Below, piece after piece: positions 45,891 to 54,949 of a stretch of 64,000 nt of DNA. A program made the position numbers and the translations under genes. Numbering within the stretch: the first letter of the stretch is position 1; every line of letters begins with the position of its first letter. The stretch is taken from the NCBI RefSeq assembly GCF_900096995.1, contig NZ_OANT01000012.1:1-64000 (forward strand). The letters are read 5' to 3'. Source of the DNA: Acinetobacter puyangensis. Lineage in GTDB: Bacteria > Pseudomonadota > Gammaproteobacteria > Pseudomonadales > Moraxellaceae. The notes under the pieces are model-generated. The model saw nothing but the letters and a program-made list of their open reading frames with translations, was not told the DNA's origin and searched no databases.

Positions 45891-46976
45891 TTATTGTTGT
45901 TGATGCTTGCGATATGCAATCGATGAAATGACCGCCCAGACGATAAAGACGATACCAATCAAGCCTGTCACCACTTCCGGAACATGTAAACCAGTACCAC
46001 TACCCAGCATAATGATTGCCAATGCACCAATTGCATAATGTGCACCGTGCTCAAGATAAATATAGGCATCTAAAGTGCCTTTATCCACTAGATAAATGGT
46101 CATGGAACGCACAAACATTGCACCAATTGCTAGACCCAACATGATGATCACTACATCATTGGTAATCGCAAAAGCACCAATCACGCCATCAAAGCTAAAG
46201 GAGGCATCCAGAACTTCCAGATAGATAAAACCCCCAATCCCGCCTTTCATCACAGTTTTGGCAACTTCGGCATTGCCCTGTGCTGCGGTCGGTTCATCAC
46301 TGTCTTCATCAGCATTCTTTTGTGAGCCTTCCAGCAGATGTCCAAGTACTTGCACACCAACATAGACCACAATACCCCAGATTCCAGCCATGGTGACCAC
46401 CAAACGATCTGTCTCGGCAACATTTGCAGCCATCACCAATAAAGCAATCAAGGCAATAAATACAGAAATTGCAGGAACACTACCAAAATGTGCCGAAGTT
46501 TTTTCCAGCCATTTAAACCAGTGGGTATCTTTTTCATCATCAAACATAAAGTTCAAGAATACCAACAACAGGAACATACCACCAAATGCTGCAATTTCAG
46601 CATGATGTGCCATTAATCTTTCGGAATACTGTTTAGGATCATTCAGTGCCAGCTTGGCCACTTCAATCATGCCCATATCTGCTGTTACAGCGACAATTAA
46701 CAGTGGGAAAATCAAACGCATGCCAAAAACTGCCACAAGGATCCCGACAGTTAAGAACAGCATTTTCCAGAATGGATCCCAGTTTTTAAGCACCGATGCA
46801 TTCACAACTGCATTATCAAACGATAATGATACTTCCATCACTGCCAGAATCGCTGTAATGGTCAGTGCTTTGAACATGGTCGATAGACCAGCATCTAAAC
46901 CGTGGGTATAGCCCCAATATGCCGACAATCCCAGACATACGATGGTAAAGATGATTGAAAAACGAAAATGTTTCAT
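45891..46976 (-). CDS. DUF475 / TerC-like integral membrane protein
   Basis: 361-aa multi-pass inner-membrane protein with about nine hydrophobic segments. The TerC-like signatures EVSLSFDNAVVNA (about 47-59) and LDASFSFDGVIGA (about 255-267) hold paired acidic residues inside membranes, a feature linked to metal (Mn or tellurite-related) handling. Function of DUF475 itself is not established; manganese export is an analogy to TerC/Alx proteins. A stretch of ~200 bases upstream shows no yybP-ykoY-type riboswitch that I can recognise. Confidence 0.85.
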   Translation of the reverse strand: MKHFRFSIIFTIVCLGLSAYWGYTHGLDAGLSTMFKALTITAILAVMEVSLSFDNAVVNASVLKNWDPFWKMLFLTVGILVAVFGMRLIFPLLIVAVTADMGMIEVAKLALNDPKQYSERLMAHHAEIAAFGGMFLLLVFLNFMFDDEKDTHWFKWLEKTSAHFGSVPAISVFIALIALLVMAANVAETDRLVVTMAGIWGIVVYVGVQVLGHLLEGSQKNADEDSDEPTAAQGNAEVAKTVMKGGIGGFIYLEVLDASFSFDGVIGAFAITNDVVIIMLGLAIGAMFVRSMTIYLVDKGTLDAYIYLEHGAHYAIGALAIIMLGSGTGLHVPEVVTGLIGIVFIVWAVISSIAYRKHQQQ

Positions 46977-47179
46977 TGCGTTTTAACCTATGAAGAATAT
47001 ATCAATTAAATTTGTTTGCATGATACACGTCATACTTCATTCAATCTAATGATTTCAGTTTCATTGGTTATTCCCGCGACAGCTCTACAACAAAAATGAT
47101 GCCATACAAGCGCCATACCGATAAAAATAAGAGATCAGCGTAAATCTGTGTAATGATGGATAAATACCTTTACTATTCA

Positions 47180-47875
47180 TTACACATTTGCCAACCAGTC
47201 CTTTAATAATTTCTCTGCCGCAACAACTAAGTCTTTACCATAACGCACATTCTCCTCACGTAATGCCACAACATCAATTTGGGCATGATGCAGTTCAGCA
47301 CAATGCCCGATCAGCCACTGTTCAAAGTGTGCCGGATTCAATTCCACATGAAATTGTAAAGCCAGTATTTTGCGTCCAATCGCAAAAGCCTGCTGTTTAT
47401 AATAAATCGAACTGGCGAGATGTCGTGCCTGATCAGGTAAATCAAAGGTATCACCATGCCAATGCAGCACATATACCCCATCCAGATATTTTAAGGGACT
47501 GGCAAAACCTGCATCACTTAAATTCAATCGACTAAAGCCAATTTCCTTATAGTGCCCACCAAAAACTTTTGCACCACATGCAGCAGCAATTAATTGTGCG
47601 CCCAGACAAATTCCCAAAGTTGGAAGATCTTTGGCAATACGTTGCTTTAAACCCCCAATTTCATCCTGAAGATAAGGATAGGTATCTGTTTCATAGACAC
47701 CAATTGGACCACCTAAAACAATCAGAATGGCCGGATCAAGATAAATCTCTGTAGGAATATTCACACCGGAATGAAAATAACGAATTTCAAATCCCTGTTG
47801 TTGAAACACCTGATCAAAACTACCTAAATCTTCAAATGCCAAATGCTGAATGACATTGATATATTGTGTACTCAT
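47180..47875 (-). CDS. Class I glutamine amidotransferase-like protein
   Basis: 231-aa protein with the GATase1 triad Cys90 (GICLGAQ), His176 and Glu178 (LQFHVE). Such stand-alone proteins are often annotated as GMP-synthase-like; some act on gamma-glutamyl compounds. It overlaps the methyltransferase gene by four bases, so the two form a coupled pair. No partner synthetase is adjacent, so the amide donor's target is unknown. Confidence 0.88.
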   Translation of the reverse strand: MSTQYINVIQHLAFEDLGSFDQVFQQQGFEIRYFHSGVNIPTEIYLDPAILIVLGGPIGVYETDTYPYLQDEIGGLKQRIAKDLPTLGICLGAQLIAAACGAKVFGGHYKEIGFSRLNLSDAGFASPLKYLDGVYVLHWHGDTFDLPDQARHLASSIYYKQQAFAIGRKILALQFHVELNPAHFEQWLIGHCAELHHAQIDVVALREENVRYGKDLVVAAEKLLKDWLANV

Positions 47876-48516
47876 TCTTGTTCTCCCCTGATTTCAAATC
47901 GTTGTGCCAACCAGATGGTATGTCCGGCACAGTGTGCATCTTCTGCGACCCTATTGATCACTTCAAACCCATAACGATTAAGTAGTACTTCATATTCGTC
48001 CGGCGCCAGACTGGCGTGATATAAAGCGTCGCCAAACATATCTCCAATTGCTTCACCATGCGAAGGTCCACTGGTGAACATCAATGCCGTACCTACCTTG
48101 GCATGTCTGGCAAAACGATCAAACATTTTTTCCTGATCAGCCGGTGTTAAATGAAAAAAACTGTCCCATGCCAGTATGCCATCAAATGTTTGATGTAATT
48201 CGATGCTTCGCATATCCTGATGCAACCAGAGATGCTGCGGAAAATTTTGCTGTGCCATCTCAATCATACATTCGGCACTGTCTATGCCGGTAAGATGATG
48301 TCCTTGAGCAATCAAATACGCGCCAAGAGTTGTTGCAGCACCACAGCCCAAATCAAGAATGCTAGCCTGTTCGGGCAACAAAGCAAGGAACTGATCTAAC
48401 CAATCTTTTTCATATAAAACTTTGCCACGCAATGCTGTCCATGCAGGGCCATGTTTACGATAAATCTCGATGATATTTTTCGCTAAATGTTCCTGATCGA
48501 CTAAACCTTTTGACAT
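47872..48516 (-). CDS. Class I SAM-dependent methyltransferase
   Basis: 214-aa enzyme with motif I LDLGCGAATTLGAYL near 56-70 and the acidic motif II TGIDSAECMI near 76-85; LAWDSFFHL near 114 is the typical post-motif region. Its stop overlaps the amidotransferase start (ATGA-type), indicating translational coupling. The substrate cannot be inferred; small-molecule methylation is likely from the size. Confidence 0.87.
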   Translation of the reverse strand: MSKGLVDQEHLAKNIIEIYRKHGPAWTALRGKVLYEKDWLDQFLALLPEQASILDLGCGAATTLGAYLIAQGHHLTGIDSAECMIEMAQQNFPQHLWLHQDMRSIELHQTFDGILAWDSFFHLTPADQEKMFDRFARHAKVGTALMFTSGPSHGEAIGDMFGDALYHASLAPDEYEVLLNRYGFEVINRVAEDAHCAGHTIWLAQRFEIRGEQE

Positions 48517-48674
48517 TGCTATTTATCCTTTGCTGATACTGAAACCATTCAGTTGATCACATGATGATACGATTAGACCTTCGCTTAAATATAGACGAAA
48601 TCCCCCACAATTACATCGATTTCTCGTATAATCGCTACTGCTAGCTATCTGCCCGCACAAGAGATTTTTTTAAT

Positions 48675-50201
48675 ATGACGACGATTATCAAACAAGATGA
48701 TTTGATCACTTCGATCAAAGATGCCCTGCAATTTATTTCCTATTACCATCCGCAAGATTTTATTCAAGCGATGAGCCGTGCTTATGACCGTGAGCAAAAT
48801 CAGGCGGCAAAAGATGCCATTGCACAAATCCTCATTAACTCTCGTATGTGTGCAGAGGGCCACCGCCCAATCTGTCAGGATACAGGTATTGTCAATGTTT
48901 TTCTCGAAGTTGGACTGGATGTAAAATTCGATTTAACCATGAGTCTGGACGATGCCGTCAATGAAGGTGTACGTCAGGGTTATCTGGAAAATTCCAATGT
49001 TCTGCGTGCTTCGGTTCTTGCTGATCCTGCATTTGGCCGTAAAAACACCAAAGACAATACCCCAGCGGTCATTCATTACAAACTTGTGCCGGGGAATAAA
49101 GTCGATATTACCGTTGCAGCCAAAGGTGGCGGTTCAGAAAACAAGTCCAAACTTGCCATGCTTAATCCATCAGATTCGATTGTCGACTGGGTATTAAAAA
49201 CTGTCCCAACCATGGGTGCTGGCTGGTGTCCACCGGGTATGCTGGGTATCGGAATTGGCGGTACCGCAGAAAAAGCCATGATGCTTGCCAAAGAAGCATT
49301 AATGGAAGAACTCGACATGGACGAATTACTCCGTCGTGGTCCACAAAACAAGATCGAAGAACTGCGTATCGAAATTTTTGAAAAAGTGAATGCACTGGGT
49401 ATTGGCGCACAAGGTCTTGGTGGCTTGACCACAGTACTGGATATCAAAATCAAGGATTATCCTTGTCATGCAGCCGGTAAACCTGTCGGTATGATTCCAA
49501 ACTGTGCAGCAACACGCCATGCTCACTTCCAGTTAGACGGTTCAGGTGTTGCACATATTCAGGCACCAAAACTTGAAGATTATCCATCCGTGACTTGGGA
49601 TGTTTCCAGCGCCAAACGTGTGAATTTAGACAGCATCACCCAAGAAGAAATGAACTCATGGCAACCGGGCGATACCTTATTGCTTAGCGGCACCATGTAT
49701 ACCGGCCGTGATGCAGCGCATAAACGTATGGTCGATATGATTGATAAAGGTGAAGAATTACCCGTTGATCTTAAAGGTAAATTCATCTATTACGTCGGTC
49801 CGGTCGATCCGGTCGGTGATGAAGTTGTAGGCCCAGCCGGACCAACAACCGCCACACGTATGGATAAATTCACCCGTAAAGTCTTAGAACATACGGGCTT
49901 ATTTGGCATGATCGGTAAGGCAGATCGCGGTCCGACTGCGGTTGAAGCGATTAAGGACAATAAAGCCACTTATCTGATGGCCGTCGGTGGTGCAGCTTAT
50001 CTGGTTTCTAAAGCAGTACGTGAAGCTGAAGTGGTGGCTTTTGCCGACCTTGGTATGGAAGCCATCTATAAATTTGTGGTAGAAGATATGCCTGTTTCTG
50101 TTGCAGTCGATGTCAATGGTACTTCCATTCACGCCATTGCACCTAAAATCTGGCAAGAAAAAATCGCAAGAATTGCTGTGGTGGATGCAGCCTCGGTTTA
50201 A
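48675..50201 (+). CDS. fumA: Class I fumarate hydratase
   Basis: Fe-S-dependent enzyme converting fumarate to malate in the TCA cycle. The 508-aa single-chain form joins the alpha-like half (CQDTGIVNVFLE near 62; GGGSENKSKLAML near 156) and the beta-like half (YYVGPVDPVGDEVVGPAGPTT near 371). Cluster Cys residues are seen in ICQDTG and in PNCAATRHAHF. A perfect -10 TATAAT at 48627-48632 lies upstream without a good -35. Followed by a terminator. Confidence 0.94.
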   Translation: MTTIIKQDDLITSIKDALQFISYYHPQDFIQAMSRAYDREQNQAAKDAIAQILINSRMCAEGHRPICQDTGIVNVFLEVGLDVKFDLTMSLDDAVNEGVRQGYLENSNVLRASVLADPAFGRKNTKDNTPAVIHYKLVPGNKVDITVAAKGGGSENKSKLAMLNPSDSIVDWVLKTVPTMGAGWCPPGMLGIGIGGTAEKAMMLAKEALMEELDMDELLRRGPQNKIEELRIEIFEKVNALGIGAQGLGGLTTVLDIKIKDYPCHAAGKPVGMIPNCAATRHAHFQLDGSGVAHIQAPKLEDYPSVTWDVSSAKRVNLDSITQEEMNSWQPGDTLLLSGTMYTGRDAAHKRMVDMIDKGEELPVDLKGKFIYYVGPVDPVGDEVVGPAGPTTATRMDKFTRKVLEHTGLFGMIGKADRGPTAVEAIKDNKATYLMAVGGAAYLVSKAVREAEVVAFADLGMEAIYKFVVEDMPVSVAVDVNGTSIHAIAPKIWQEKIARIAVVDAASV

Positions 50202-50219
50202 GCCTGTTTTCTGGAAGAT

Positions 50220-50250
50220 AAAGCACAATTTCGATTGTGCTTTTCTTTTT
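50220..50250 (+). terminator. Terminator of fumA
   Basis: AAAGCACAAT and ATTGTGCTTT pair perfectly around the stable loop TTCG (50230-50233), followed by TTCTTTTT. A classic intrinsic terminator. Confidence 0.93.
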
Positions 50251-50276
50251 ATAGCGACTTGAATACGATAACCTTC

Positions 50277-51071
50277 CTACCAAGTCAGCGGATTCCATAA
50301 TTTAAACGGCTTTTGCAAAACCGGTTGGGCTTTATCGGATAGTTGCGTTTTATTGACCGATCTTAATGTACTGCCATGAATACTTTCGGTTAAGTATGTA
50401 TTTTGCACATCATCATATTTGACAAAACTTAGACCGGGCGTTTTCAGTTGTGTGGTGCGTATTTCCTGTAAACCCTGTTTGGTCGGCATCTGCATAAAGG
50501 GTCCGACATGCAATAAGTTGAGTGCCGGATCAGGCGATCCTCTAAAGGCCTGTTCTTCATATTTCAGATAATAGGTCTTTCCTGCTTCTACAGAAAAATC
50601 GGCAACTTTAGGTTTTTGAAAATGTATGACGCCTAATGGTCGACTGGAGGTCAACCGATAACTTCCTGCCGGCAACTCCATCCAGTAATAATGATTATTC
50701 AATAAACTGGGAATGCGTTCGCCATTGAGAAAGAAATTGGGGGCAATGATTTCCTGTTGATTCCAACGACTATTCAACCGATAAAAATATACCACTGCCG
50801 AATGCGGATGCTGAATATTCATCGGCTGAAAAAGCTGTCCGGGCGTCTGGTTTACCCAGGCACCGACAGAAAATTTACCGACATGATATTGCTGCATCAA
50901 GCCGGGCTCCTTACGCATATCAACTGGTGCCAAAGTAGAATGATTGACAACTTTCTCTGTGACCGTATCTTTATTTTTAAACCAGCCCACCCATAGACTT
51001 TTTTGCTGATCACCTGTTGTGGCACAGCCAGTAAATGCTGTACAGCAGATTAAAATCATTAAATAACGCAT
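50277..51071 (-). CDS. DUF2846-like lipoprotein
   Basis: 264-aa exported lipoprotein: signal peptide MRYLMILICCTAFTGC with the lipobox Cys at residue 16. The middle (about 85-170) resembles the DUF2846 domain, with VVYFYRLNSRW, FFLNGERIPSL, YYWMELPAGSYRL and the EAGKTYYLKYEEQ ending. Start ATG 51071 has GAGGG five bases upstream; the longer frame begins with TTG. Function unknown; an envelope role is likely. It stands between convergent fumA and clpX. Confidence 0.83.
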   Translation of the reverse strand: MRYLMILICCTAFTGCATTGDQQKSLWVGWFKNKDTVTEKVVNHSTLAPVDMRKEPGLMQQYHVGKFSVGAWVNQTPGQLFQPMNIQHPHSAVVYFYRLNSRWNQQEIIAPNFFLNGERIPSLLNNHYYWMELPAGSYRLTSSRPLGVIHFQKPKVADFSVEAGKTYYLKYEEQAFRGSPDPALNLLHVGPFMQMPTKQGLQEIRTTQLKTPGLSFVKYDDVQNTYLTESIHGSTLRSVNKTQLSDKAQPVLQKPFKLWNPLTW

Positions 51072-51172
51072 GATATCCCTCAAAGCGTTGCTATTTTTCT
51101 AGCGTATTTTTATTCCCACAATCAATGTGGATTGGTATAGAGATTAACATTTCATTAATAATTTGCAAATAA

Positions 51173-51199
51173 AAAACGCATGAACGGATCATGCGTTTT
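51173..51199 (-). terminator. Terminator of clpX
   Basis: AAAACGCATGA (51173-51183) and TCATGCGTTTT (51189-51199) pair perfectly around a 5-nt loop with T-run on the minus strand, 16 bases past the clpX stop. Confidence 0.92.
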
Positions 51200-51214
51200 C
51201 TTACTCAATCAATA

Positions 51215-52528
51215 TTATGCGGATTGTTGATTATTTACAATTTTCAAATCTACATGTTTATCATCGTGTTGAGCATCCGTTTGTGGCAATCGCTCAGAAC
51301 CTAGCAAAGGTGCAGCATGTTCGGTAATCACCTTTTCGGTAATGGTGACCTGACCAATATCTTTTTTGCTTGGTAAATCATACATGGTATCCAGCAAGAT
51401 ATTTTCCAGAATCGAACGCAAACCACGTGCGCCAGTTTTACGTTCAAGTGCTTTTTTTGCCACTGCACGTAATGCTCCGGGTTCAAAGACCAGATCAACA
51501 TCTTCCATTTCAAACAAATATTGATACTGACGAGTCAAGGCATTTTTCGGTTCAGTTAAAATCTGTACCAATGCCTCTTCATCCAGCTCTTCCAATGTGG
51601 CAATCACAGGTAACCGACCGATAAACTCCGGAATCAAGCCAAACTTAATCAAATCTCCCGGTTCAACTTCACGGAATAACTCACCCAATTTCTTGGCTTC
51701 ATCTTTATTTTTTACTTCCGCAGTAAACCCGATTCCACCTTTTTCATGGCGTTGCTGTACAATTTTTTCCAGACCGGAAAATGCACCACCACAAATAAAC
51801 AAAATATTTGACGTATCGACCTGAATAAATTCCTGTTGCGGATGTTTACGACCACCTTGTGGCGGAATCGATGCGACGGTACCTTCAATCATTTTCAACA
51901 ATGCTTGTTGTACGCCCTCACCTGACACATCACGGGTAATGGATGGATTTTCTGACTTTCGGGTAATCTTATCAATTTCATCAATGTAGATAATGCCTTT
52001 TTGTGCCTTATCAACATCGTAATCGGCTTTTTGTAAAAGCTTCTGTACAATATTTTCTACATCCTCACCCACATAACCTGCTTCGGTTAAAGTGGTGGCA
52101 TCCGCCATGGCAAAAGGGACATCCAGCAAGCGTGCCAGTGTTTGTGCAAGTAAGGTCTTACCAGAACCTGTTGGTCCAATCAGCAGAATATTACTTTTCG
52201 CCAATTCAATGTCATCTTTGGATTTTGAGCCATGCGCAAGTTTTAATCGCTTATAATGGTTATATACAGCGACAGATAAGGTTTTTTTAGCCCAGTCTTG
52301 ACCAATCACATACTGATCCAGTGCCTCACGAATTTCATGTGGCTTTGGTAATGGACGTGCTGCCCAATCACCGGATTCGACTTGTTGGCTGGTTTGTACC
52401 AGGTCTAAACAGACATCGACACATTCATTACAGATATATGCATCTTCACCAGCAATCAGCTTACCGACCTCAGATTGAGTTTTTCCGCAAAAAGAACAAC
52501 ATTTCTGTCCTTTGGTTGGTTCGGACAT
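51215..52528 (-). CDS. clpX: ATP-dependent Clp protease unfoldase ClpX
   Basis: Hexameric AAA+ unfoldase that feeds proteins to ClpP. Over 437 aa: zinc-binding domain with Cys11, Cys14, Cys33 and Cys36, Walker A GPTGSGKT near 117, Walker B IIYIDEID near 180, pore motif GYVGED near 147, and the IGF-type ClpP-binding loop (GGIGFTAEV near 268). Preceded by clpP with a 30-base gap, so clpP-clpX are one operon, with tig upstream on a separate transcript. Confidence 0.97.
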   Translation of the reverse strand: MSEPTKGQKCCSFCGKTQSEVGKLIAGEDAYICNECVDVCLDLVQTSQQVESGDWAARPLPKPHEIREALDQYVIGQDWAKKTLSVAVYNHYKRLKLAHGSKSKDDIELAKSNILLIGPTGSGKTLLAQTLARLLDVPFAMADATTLTEAGYVGEDVENIVQKLLQKADYDVDKAQKGIIYIDEIDKITRKSENPSITRDVSGEGVQQALLKMIEGTVASIPPQGGRKHPQQEFIQVDTSNILFICGGAFSGLEKIVQQRHEKGGIGFTAEVKNKDEAKKLGELFREVEPGDLIKFGLIPEFIGRLPVIATLEELDEEALVQILTEPKNALTRQYQYLFEMEDVDLVFEPGALRAVAKKALERKTGARGLRSILENILLDTMYDLPSKKDIGQVTITEKVITEHAAPLLGSERLPQTDAQHDDKHVDLKIVNNQQSA

Positions 52529-52558
52529 AGATACTCCAAATCTTGATAATTGTTGGGT

Positions 52559-53164
52559 TTATGGACGTTTTGATAAAACGTGATCCACAAGACCATATTC
52601 TTTGGCAGCTTGTGCAGTCAGGAAGTTATCACGATCGGTGTCTCTTGCCACCGTTTCATAATCCTGACCACTATGTTGCGCCATTAATCGGTTTAATCGT
52701 TCTTTGATAAACAAAATTTCACGCGCATGAATTTCGATATCAGATGCCTGTCCACGGAATCCACCCAACGGTTGATGAATCATTACTCGGGCATTTTCCA
52801 GACAGTAACGCTTGCCCGGTGCACCTGCATTTAACAGAAAAGCACCCATTGACGCAGCTTGTCCCATACAATAAGTGACAACATCCGGCTTGATAAATTG
52901 CATGGTATCATAAATCGCCATACCTGCCGTCACGGAACCGCCCGGTGAATTAATATAAACGTGAATATCTTTATCTGGATTTTCTGCTTCCAGAAACAAC
53001 ATTTGCGCAACAATCAAATTTGCCATGTTGTCTTCAACTTCACCGCTGAGAAAAATGACTCGCTCGCGCAATAAACGAGAGAAGATATCGAATGAACGCT
53101 CGCCACGAGAAGATTGCTCAACAACGACCGGGACCAAAGCATTTTGAATTTCTGGAATAAACAT
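52559..53164 (-). CDS. clpP: ATP-dependent Clp protease subunit ClpP
   Basis: Serine protease that forms a 14-mer chamber. The catalytic triad is Ser105 ([11 protein letters not shown]), His130 (MIHQPLGG) and Asp179, spaced as in E. coli ClpP. Length 201 aa is standard. It starts the clpP-clpX operon about 205 bases after the tig gene, which ends at its own terminator. Confidence 0.97.
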   Translation of the reverse strand: MFIPEIQNALVPVVVEQSSRGERSFDIFSRLLRERVIFLSGEVEDNMANLIVAQMLFLEAENPDKDIHVYINSPGGSVTAGMAIYDTMQFIKPDVVTYCMGQAASMGAFLLNAGAPGKRYCLENARVMIHQPLGGFRGQASDIEIHAREILFIKERLNRLMAQHSGQDYETVARDTDRDNFLTAQAAKEYGLVDHVLSKRP

Positions 53165-53324
53165 GCGTGTATTATTTCCTTAGAATTTTTAACAGATGAC
53201 TGCAAGAGTCAATCAAACCACATCCGGCTAATTAGTCTTGCAATATAACTTTGAATAGATTGATCAGCAAGCATAGAACAACAATATTGATGAAAAAACA
53301 TGATATGTAGCATTTTCTCAACAA

Positions 53325-53352
53325 TAAAAAAAAGGTGCAATTGCTGCACCTC
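53325..53352 (-). terminator. Terminator of tig
   Basis: AGGTGCA (53333-53339) and TGCACCT (53345-53351) pair perfectly around a 5-nt loop and, on the minus strand, are followed by a run of T. This makes tig its own transcription unit. Confidence 0.92.
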
Positions 53353-53369
53353 CTTTTTGCAACGCAGAA

Positions 53370-54704
53370 TTAACCTTGTTGACGTGCTTGCTGCTCTTTC
53401 AATAAATCTTGATAAGTTACTTCTTTCTCAACCACTTTTGCAGCATTAAGAATATGATCAACGACTTGGTCTTCAAGTACAACGGCTTCGATTTGCGCAC
53501 GTTGTTGCTTGTCGTTACTGAAGTATTCAATGACTTCTTGCGGATCTTCATAAGAAGAGGCCATATCTTCAATATACGCTTTTACACGTTCTTGATCTGC
53601 TTCAAGTTTCGCATCTTGCAATACTTTAGACACCAGCACACCCAGTTTCACTGATTGTTCAGCTTTTTCCTTGAACAATTCATCCGGTAATATGCTTGAA
53701 TCAAATGCTTTTGCACCTTGCGCACCAAACTGTTGTGTGAACTGTTGTACCATTTGTTGACGTTGACGATCAATTTCCTGAGCAACCATGGTATTTGGCA
53801 CTTCAATCTCATTGGCAGCCACAAGTGCATCAAATGCAGCCTGTTTCACTTGATTGCGCAGACCATTTTTCACTTCACGTTCCATATTTTTGCGAACGTC
53901 AGCTTTTAATTTCTCTACGCCATCTTCTTCTGAAACACCAAAGATTTGCAAGAATTCTGCATCAATTTCAGGCAATTGAGATTTTTCAACTTTTTTAACA
54001 GTGATTTTAAATTGCGCTTGTTTACCTGCAAGATTCTCGGCTTGATAATCTTCTGGGAAAGTCACATCAATTACTTTCTCTTCGCCTTTTTTCATGCCGA
54101 TAATGCCGTCTTCAAAGCCCGGAATCATACGACCAGAACCTAAGACAAGACTAAAGTCCTGCGCAGAACCGCCTTCAAAACGTTCACCGTCAATTGAACC
54201 TTCAAAATCGAAAGTCACTTGCATGTCTTTTTTCGCCATGCCTTTGGTTTCTACCCAGGTTTGACGCTGTTTTTGCAGGTTTTCAAGCATGACATCAACA
54301 TCAGCATCTGTGATCGCTGTCGTTTGACGTTCAATTTCAAGATCGCCAAAGCCTTTTACATCAACTTCAGGATAGATCTCAACAGTTGCCTCATATTGTA
54401 AAGCATCATCTTTATTTTCAACTTTTTCAATATTTGGCATACCAACAGCATTGATCTTTTCTTGCTGAATGGCTTCAAAAACTGTATCACGAATAATATC
54501 GTTGACCACTTCCTGATAGATACCTGCACCATATTCACGGCGCACAACGTTCAATGGTACTTTACCAGGACGGAAGCCATTGATCTTTACAGTTTTGGCA
54601 GTGCGTTTTAAACGAGCTTCAAATTGCTCATTAATACGGCTCGTCGGTACAGACACATTTAAACGACGGGCAACGCCCGAAACCGCTTCAGTCGTTACTT
54701 GCAT
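53370..54704 (-). CDS. tig: Trigger factor
   Basis: Ribosome-bound chaperone and prolyl isomerase. The 444-aa chain has the ribosome-binding domain with [14 protein letters not shown] near 40-53, the PPIase domain ([19 protein letters not shown] near 169-187; [13 protein letters not shown]) and the long helical C-terminal arms. Expressed just upstream of clpP-clpX, the usual gammaproteobacterial order, but ended by its own terminator. The 245 bases before the start contain the divergent promoter of a TonB receptor. Confidence 0.97.
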   Translation of the reverse strand: MQVTTEAVSGVARRLNVSVPTSRINEQFEARLKRTAKTVKINGFRPGKVPLNVVRREYGAGIYQEVVNDIIRDTVFEAIQQEKINAVGMPNIEKVENKDDALQYEATVEIYPEVDVKGFGDLEIERQTTAITDADVDVMLENLQKQRQTWVETKGMAKKDMQVTFDFEGSIDGERFEGGSAQDFSLVLGSGRMIPGFEDGIIGMKKGEEKVIDVTFPEDYQAENLAGKQAQFKITVKKVEKSQLPEIDAEFLQIFGVSEEDGVEKLKADVRKNMEREVKNGLRNQVKQAAFDALVAANEIEVPNTMVAQEIDRQRQQMVQQFTQQFGAQGAKAFDSSILPDELFKEKAEQSVKLGVLVSKVLQDAKLEADQERVKAYIEDMASSYEDPQEVIEYFSNDKQQRAQIEAVVLEDQVVDHILNAAKVVEKEVTYQDLLKEQQARQQG

Positions 54705-54863
54705 GGCTTCCTCTATATATGTTCAAAAAGTGAGTATTAATAAAAAAGTGCCACATTATATGCCAACATTGCAAGATATACAAAACTTGCTTAAATTTCC
54801 TTGAAAAAATTTTACTTACAAGACCTTTTTGTAAATTTAAAGCTATTTTTTGATGAGTTTTTA

Positions 54864-54896
54864 TTGCAAATGAAAAAGTTTATCATTATTATTGCT
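54864..54896 (+). promoter_or_regulatory. Fur-type promoter of TonB receptor 3
   Basis: -35 TTGCAA (54864-54869), 17-bp spacer and -10 TATTAT (54887-54892) are overlapped by TTTATCATTATTATTGCT (54879-54896), made of GATAAT-type hexamers in reverse. The box covers the -10, which would block transcription when iron is plentiful. Confidence 0.65.
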
Positions 54897-54949
54897 TCTT
54901 TATTTTATTTATCTTTTTTAATAACTGGCCAGTTGGCTTGGGAATCTGT

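Noticed and set aside
46977..47179. Mn-sensing yybP-ykoY-type riboswitch before DUF475 gene
   Set aside because: I could not find the conserved loop sequences of that riboswitch in the ~200-base upstream region.
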